A DNA stretch of 64,000 nucleotides, taken from NCBI GenBank assembly GCA_030762175.1, contig CM060835.1, forward strand, positions 85,090,001 to 85,154,000. The letters run 5' to 3'. The notes beneath the pieces were generated by a model. It searched no databases and had not been told where the DNA came from. It saw only the letters and a list, made by a program, of their open reading frames with translations. The DNA comes from Metallyticus violacea (taxonomy: Eukaryota; Arthropoda; Insecta; Mantodea; Metallyticidae). Of this stretch, positions 59,300 to 64,000 are shown piece by piece (position 1 is the stretch's first letter; each line of letters begins with the position of its first letter). A program made the translations under genes and the position numbers.

Positions 59300-60830
59300 A
59301 GGTATTTTTTCAACTGATACTTAAATTTAATTTTTCTATGGATTTAATCTCTGGCGGCAATTTATTGTACAAAAGGGTACCTCTTACATTTATATCCTTA
59401 CATACTATTTGTTTATTGTAAGCATACCTATGATAATCTTTACTGTTTCTAGTGTTATAGCTATGAATCTCATTATTTTTTATAAAATTCTTTGATTCAC
59501 TGCATAATATAGACTTATACACGTAGAGAGAGTAGACAGTTAGCATTCCATGCTTCACAAATGCATCGTTACACAACTGTCTATATTCCAATTTAGAAAT
59601 TAGCCAAATACTTTTTCTGTAATATAAATAATCTATCCATATGCACTTTTGCTGCAGCCCCCCAAACCTGAATATCATAGTGTAGATGAGGGTATATTAT
59701 ACCATAATAGATCATTTTTAACTCATTTGAGTCGAACACATCTTTAAAAAATCTCAATAGATAGGTTGATTTACTTATTTTGCTATATATTACATCTATA
59801 TGCTTTGCCCATGTTAATGTATTATCAATCCATATACCTAAGAACTTATATGTGTCTACCCTCTCACAGATTTTATCTTCAATCATACATATATCCTCTA
59901 GAGCATTACTTTTAAATAGATCAAATTTCATAAATTTCGTTTTATCCACATTGCATGTAAGATTATTGTTTTTTAAATAGTTTATAATTTGCTCTGAACT
60001 CAGAGAGATGGTGTCCATTAGAGACCTATTACACTGACCCCAAGAATTTTTTGTGCTATCTTCTGCATAAGAAGTAATAGAATTGCATGGCTGTACAATA
60101 TCATGCACATATATTAGAAACATTAATGGGCCCAAGACAGAACCTTGTGGGACTCCATATCTTACTATTCCATATTGAGACCTTACTTTAGACAGGTGAT
60201 CATCTTTTTTAGTATTAATTTCAATTGTTTGTTTTCTATGCATAAGGTAGGATTTGCATATTTCATGGGAAATTCCTCTGATCCCGTAAGATTCCAACTT
60301 ACATAACAAAAGATCATGTCTGACACTATCAAATAATGCTTTTGATAAATCAAAATATATCATGCCCACCTTTTTATTCTGTTCTAATAAAGTCAATACT
60401 TGATGAACATAGTTGCTAAATGCAGTTACGGTTGAGAACCCCTTTCTAAATCCATGCTGAAAATTACAGAGAACCTTTCTACTATTAAAAAATTTTATAA
60501 ACCTAGATAGAAGAATTCTTTCATAAATTTTACCAATCTCAGATGTTAATGTGATTGGCCTATAGTTATTTATATTAAATTTGTCACCCTTCTTAAATAT
60601 AGGTCTTACAATACTTATCTGTAAACAGTCTGGAAATATTCCTTTTTCAATTGAGAAGTTTATGAAATGTTCCAAGGGTTTTGCTATTTCATTTTTACAG
60701 TATTTTAACAGTCTAGGACTAATTTCATCCCAACCAGATGAGCCTTTATCTGTTAGGCTAGTTATTATTTTAATAATTTCTTCCACATTTGTGGGTTTTA
60801 CATACATAGTTGTATTTACGGTATCCTAAA
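59300..60830 (-). pseudogene. LINE reverse transcriptase and C-terminal region, damaged
   Basis: The main frame 60,807-59,593 encodes: SSGWDEISPRLLKYC; INNYRPITLTSEIGKIYERI; QHGFRKGFSTVTA; YFDLSKALFDSVRHDLL (motif A, one extra Leu compared with the family's DLSKAFDxV); YGVPQGSVLGPLMFLIYVHD (motif B); SYAEDST (motif C, Glu where the family has the first Asp of ADD); then TYKFLGIWIDNTLTWAKHI. After a frameshift near 59,650 the C-terminal part follows in another frame (HSYNTRNSKDYH, GTLLYNKLPPEIKS). The loss of an RT catalytic Asp marks the copy as inactive. Confidence 0.85.
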
Positions 60831-61340
60831 CAAAATAATTCTGACTGTTGTCTGGTAGGTGAGGTATAGTATTCAGATAATGATTGTTAATGTATTCACA
60901 GATTTTAATTGGATCTTTTTCAAATTCCCCATCAATGTTTATTTGTAAGTCTTCTGGTTTTTCATACAACCCCTTTTTTGATTTACAATTTTCCACAAGG
61001 ATTTAGATGCAGTTTTACAGTAATGGATTTTCTGTATGAATGCTGTTTGTGTTTGCTCTTTTAAGTGTTCTAGATATTCTTTCCTATATTGTTTATATTT
61101 ATTTTTATAAAATCCATTCCAGTGGATTTATACAATTCATAATAATCCTTTGCTTTTTCTTTTAGTTGGATGATATAGTTTGGGAGACTTATTTTAGAAC
61201 TGTTTTAGTTATTCTATTTGTTATTACAGGACATGCAGTATTATAGTGGATTTTAAATAGCTTATAAAATACATTCCATTTATCCTCAACTTTATCGGTA
61301 TTATAAACCTCCTCCCAATCCTCATTTCCTAGTACATTTG

Positions 61341-62080
61341 CTAATTTATTAGATTAATATCTTTTAGTTTTCTAAATGTTTTAGCAACACCCTTGTTAAT
61401 TTTTTTATGCATACTACTTATATCTAGATACTGTGCATAATGATTTGATAAACAAGACTTTATTACCCCAGTGTCTACTATATTATCTATCACATTAGTA
61501 GCTATATGATCAATAGTTGTGGCTGTAAAAGGAGTAACTCTCATTGGTTCATAAATTGTGTCAACTAGTTATAGCTATCAAGTAAATTTTTTAGTTTTTT
61601 ATATACATTTTCATCCATTAGATTAACATTTAAATCACCTGCAAGGATGACTTTTGTACTTCTTATAACATATGCATTTAACAATCTATATAAATAATTA
61701 AGAAAGTTATCTACTAGAGATTTTGGTGATCTGTATACTCCAAAGATTACAGTATCCCCCTCAAGAGTATTTACTTTAATGCCTGATACTTTAAAAGCTT
61801 TTTTCATATAGTAATTGTTTAAACTCAAGCCACTGACACATAATTCATTTCTAACAAATACAATTACACCACCCCCTTGCAACTAGATCGGCAGTAGGAG
61901 GCCACAATATTATAATTTTTAACTGTGTACAGCATTATTTGATCATCTTTTAAACCATGCTCAGTTATAATCTGCGGTCTTAACTCATTTATAAAACATT
62001 CAAGAGCCTATATTTTGTTATTAATATATTGAATGTTTAGGTGAACTACTTTAAATATTTCACCCAAATTTTCATCATTA
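61341..62080 (-). pseudogene. LINE APE-type endonuclease, damaged
   Basis: Frame pieces: about 61,980-61,890 (QIITEHGLKDDQIM and IVASYCRSSC), 61,882-61,565 (GGGVIVFVRNELCVSGLSL, VIFGVYRSPKS, VILAGDLNVNLMD), and 61,544-61,341 (TPFTATTIDHIATNVID, SCLSNHYAQYLDIS). GDLNVN and TxIDH are conserved sites. The terminal SDH motif reads SNH, which should abolish nuclease activity. Frame changes near 61,560 and 61,885. Confidence 0.8.
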
Positions 62081-62159
62081 GATTTTTTAACTGAAATAGT
62101 TTTACATGCACCCTTTTTGTTAATGTCTGTCAACAACAAAGATTCATCCACCACATTAT

Positions 62160-63224
62160 TTACATGTTTCCCTGAAAAGAATCTCTAGCATTACATAGCA
62201 ATTTCCCAAATTTGTAAGCACCCTTATAATTTAAATGTATGCCATCCCTTGCTAAGTCCCGTCTATCCACCCAACAGTTGTCATCTAGCATTAAGCAGCC
62301 CCTTCTGGTACACATCCAGTCTAACTCACTGTTTATTCTATCAATTTTTCTCATAGTGACATCATATCTCCTCAGAATGCCACTTATCATTATTTTAGAA
62401 TTCAGAGCTTTACATTTTATACTCGCTACTAAGTCCATTGTCTCCCCCATTATTTCTTCTGCCATAACCCCTTTCTTAACATCATTTGTACCTACATGAA
62501 GCACTACCTCTTCAGGATTTTCTTTTAATAAATCAGTTTGTTCCACCTTTTGTTTCAGTTCATTAATTTTATTACCCGGGTAACATCTCACATCATATCC
62601 CCATTTTCTTAATACTTCACCAGAAAATTTCAGTAAAGAGTCACCAAGTACTACAGGCCTTCTTTCTCTTAAAAGTCTTATCACTTTTTTGAGACTCCTT
62701 ACTAGTACAATCACTATTTTTTTCATTACAGGGTGCCAATACACCAAACCTGTTCTCAGATTTCCTGCACAGATTTCCTGAATAATTGTCCTTTTTCTTG
62801 CTTCCAGTAATAGCACTGCTGGTGAGGTTACATCTTCTCCCCTTTGCCACTACTTGCAGCCATTCATCATCATTGCTATTTTGGTTTTTGAGCGATGCAT
62901 TCTCATTTTTAGTGTGTCTATTTGTGCTCTTGATTCCTGAAGTTCCTTGTTTAGGATTTCAATTATTTTGTGAAGCGACGCTATTGTTTCATCTGTTCCT
63001 GATTCTCGCAATGAAACATCACCATGTGATGAGGTCCCTTCTGTAGTTTTTTTGCGCATACTGCATGTTTTTACGCGTTCTTTATTTGTAATAGTATTAG
63101 AAGTACTGTCTAACTTTACTATGGTAGAATTTTCACTACTTGTGGTGTCAATTCCATTATTCTTATCTTTCAATACTTCACTATAGCACACACACCTAGT
63201 GAGAGTGAGATGGACAAAAATCAA
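62160..63224 (-). pseudogene. LINE ORF1 with coiled coil and SGNH hydrolase domain, frameshifted
   Basis: The N-terminal part (63,224-62,850) has a coiled helix (TIASLHKIIEILNKELQESR, then AQIDTLKMRM). A frameshift near 62,885 leads to EWLQVVAKGRRC and NRFGVLAPCN in another frame. A second shift near 62,660 leads into the SGNH domain, read in 62,816-62,160. There the key residues are all present: VVLGDS (Gly58-Ser60), CYPGNKI (Gly81), LHVGTND (109-112, Asn111) and DGIHLN (Asp191, His194). The hydrolase part of the protein is thus catalytically complete while the rest is broken. Confidence 0.85.
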
Positions 63225-63319
63225 CTATCACCACCTTTCAATTTTCTAATACTAACCAAAGAAATAAAAAGATAAAATACAGTGTTTCTATATTTCTTTA
63301 TAATCTGCATTTTGGAAAT

Positions 63320-63650
63320 CCTAATGATAAGATCAATTTGCACATTTGATGCATCACCAAAACCCTTTGAAGAGCCCTCCATTTTGCCTTAATATTGTCA
63401 ATTGTCCATGCTTTTGTTGCTAACAATAGCTCCCCATCACCTCTAGCAAAAGTAATCAGTGATGCGTCTTCAGGAATTTGGTGGTGGAATAGAGTTGGCT
63501 ACACTGACCACAAGACAAATGCACATTGCTTGATAAAACAGATTTGATAAATTTTGTTATATAATTTCACTCCGTAATGCGGCTGTGATTGGTCAAAATT
63601 CAAAATTTTGTTTTGTTTCATTGGTCCATTTTAAGATGACATCACATAAA
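63320..63650. repeat. Right half of the repeat seen at 45.36-45.66 kb
   Basis: ATCAATTTGCACATTTGATG, GCATCACCAAAACCC, GTGATTGGTCAAAATTCAAA and GATGACATCAC match 45,362-45,650. On the minus strand it contains the same ORF start (ME-GSSKGFGDASNVQID against MERSQKSFGDASYVQID). Sequence right of 63,655 does not keep the inverted-repeat end present at 45,700. Confidence 0.75.
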
Positions 63651-64000
63651 TGAAATAGTCATTATAAACCAAAAATGAACAAAAGCAAATAAATACCTTA
63701 TTCATTCATTTATTTCGCTTGATCATTAAAAATGTGCGTGAATTGCTTAGCAGAAAGTTAATCACTATTACCAACACCGAAAGCTATTCATTCACAAAAA
63801 ATGTTCTTTCGGGCACCAAAACAGTTGTAAAAATAACAATGGCAATTTTTGACCAGATGCAAGGATCCTTCATTTATCAAAGAATATTTAATGTCTAAAC
63901 TGTTTGATAGAATTTTAAGTATTAGTAAAACAAGAAGAAGCATAATCCTTTTAAATCTGATAAAAATAGGAAAAATAATATAAAACAAATAATAATATTT

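Larger units (their letters stand above)
59230..63230 (-). mobile_element. LINE of CR1-like type with SGNH-hydrolase ORF1 (damaged)
   Basis: About 4 kb on the minus strand in the order ORF1 (coiled coil, then SGNH hydrolase), APE-type endonuclease, RT and C-terminal region. The SGNH/esterase domain in ORF1 is a known feature of some CR1 and related LINEs. Frameshifts and stops occur in all parts, and active-site residues are changed in the nuclease and RT. It is placed between two halves of another repeat. The exact ends and target duplication are not seen. Confidence 0.82.
58412..64000 (+). other. MDN1 intron (right part), LINE-filled
   Basis: Contains half copies of the repeat seen at 44.9-45.7 kb on either side (58,630-58,980 and 63,320-63,650) of a minus-strand LINE (about 59,230-63,230). 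A single Penelope 3' end lies at 59,146-59,219. 58,420-58,620 and 63,660-64,000 show nothing recognisable. Confidence 0.65.

Overview
The window is a piece of an AT-rich animal nuclear genome, most likely an arthropod and probably an insect with a large, repeat-filled genome (a cockroach- or termite-like lineage is a guess). The evidence is a single split gene with GT-AG introns of 0.1 to 10 kb. The introns are packed with Penelope-like retroelements, an R1-type LINE, a LINE carrying an SGNH hydrolase, mariner relics and tRNA-derived SINEs. Nothing looks bacterial or plasmid-borne.

The only clear host gene is midasin (MDN1/Rea1), the giant AAA+ ATPase that strips assembly factors from pre-60S ribosomal particles. 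Fifteen plus-strand exons lie between 2,979 and 58,411. Every junction fits GT-AG and all reading phases agree, giving 3,830 coding bases (about 1,276 codons). They cover the long helical linker between the AAA+ ring and the Asp/Glu-rich tail. The ATPase end lies to the left of the window and the acidic region and MIDAS domain to the right. Exons 4 to 7 (14,972-16,835) are tightly clustered; the other introns are long.

The rest is intronic sequence shaped by transposition. From 1 to 11 kb there are old Penelope relics, a decayed multi-copy protein relic (7.3-8.2 kb, minus) and a well-formed exon-like ORF on the minus strand (5,840-6,061). At 12-15 kb there is a foldback Penelope element. From 17 to 33 kb there are Penelope relics, a degraded LINE, SINEs, and five foldback Penelope elements for which I can read precise 12- to 13-bp duplications at four. 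At 38-46 kb a wrecked R1-clade LINE has been a landing site for two SINEs, a foldback element and an unclassified element with terminal inverted repeats. From 47 to 54 kb there are more Penelope copies, mariner and piggyBac-like relics, and one Penelope copy with an unbroken RT plus GIY-YIG frame (52,371-54,287). From 55 kb to the end there is a Harbinger-like MITE, microsatellites, and a minus-strand LINE with an intact SGNH catalytic set but damaged endonuclease and RT sites.

The most striking pattern is shared by seven Penelope-derived insertions. They are inverted dimers with 3' ends facing outward, and some are only 170-330 bp long. Most have a one-sided tail containing CACTGTG or a variant. 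All are flanked by a 12- to 13-bp direct repeat. The monomeric long copy at 52-54 kb has the same size of duplication. They look like the products of one insertion mechanism, and they place long hairpins inside a transcribed housekeeping gene.
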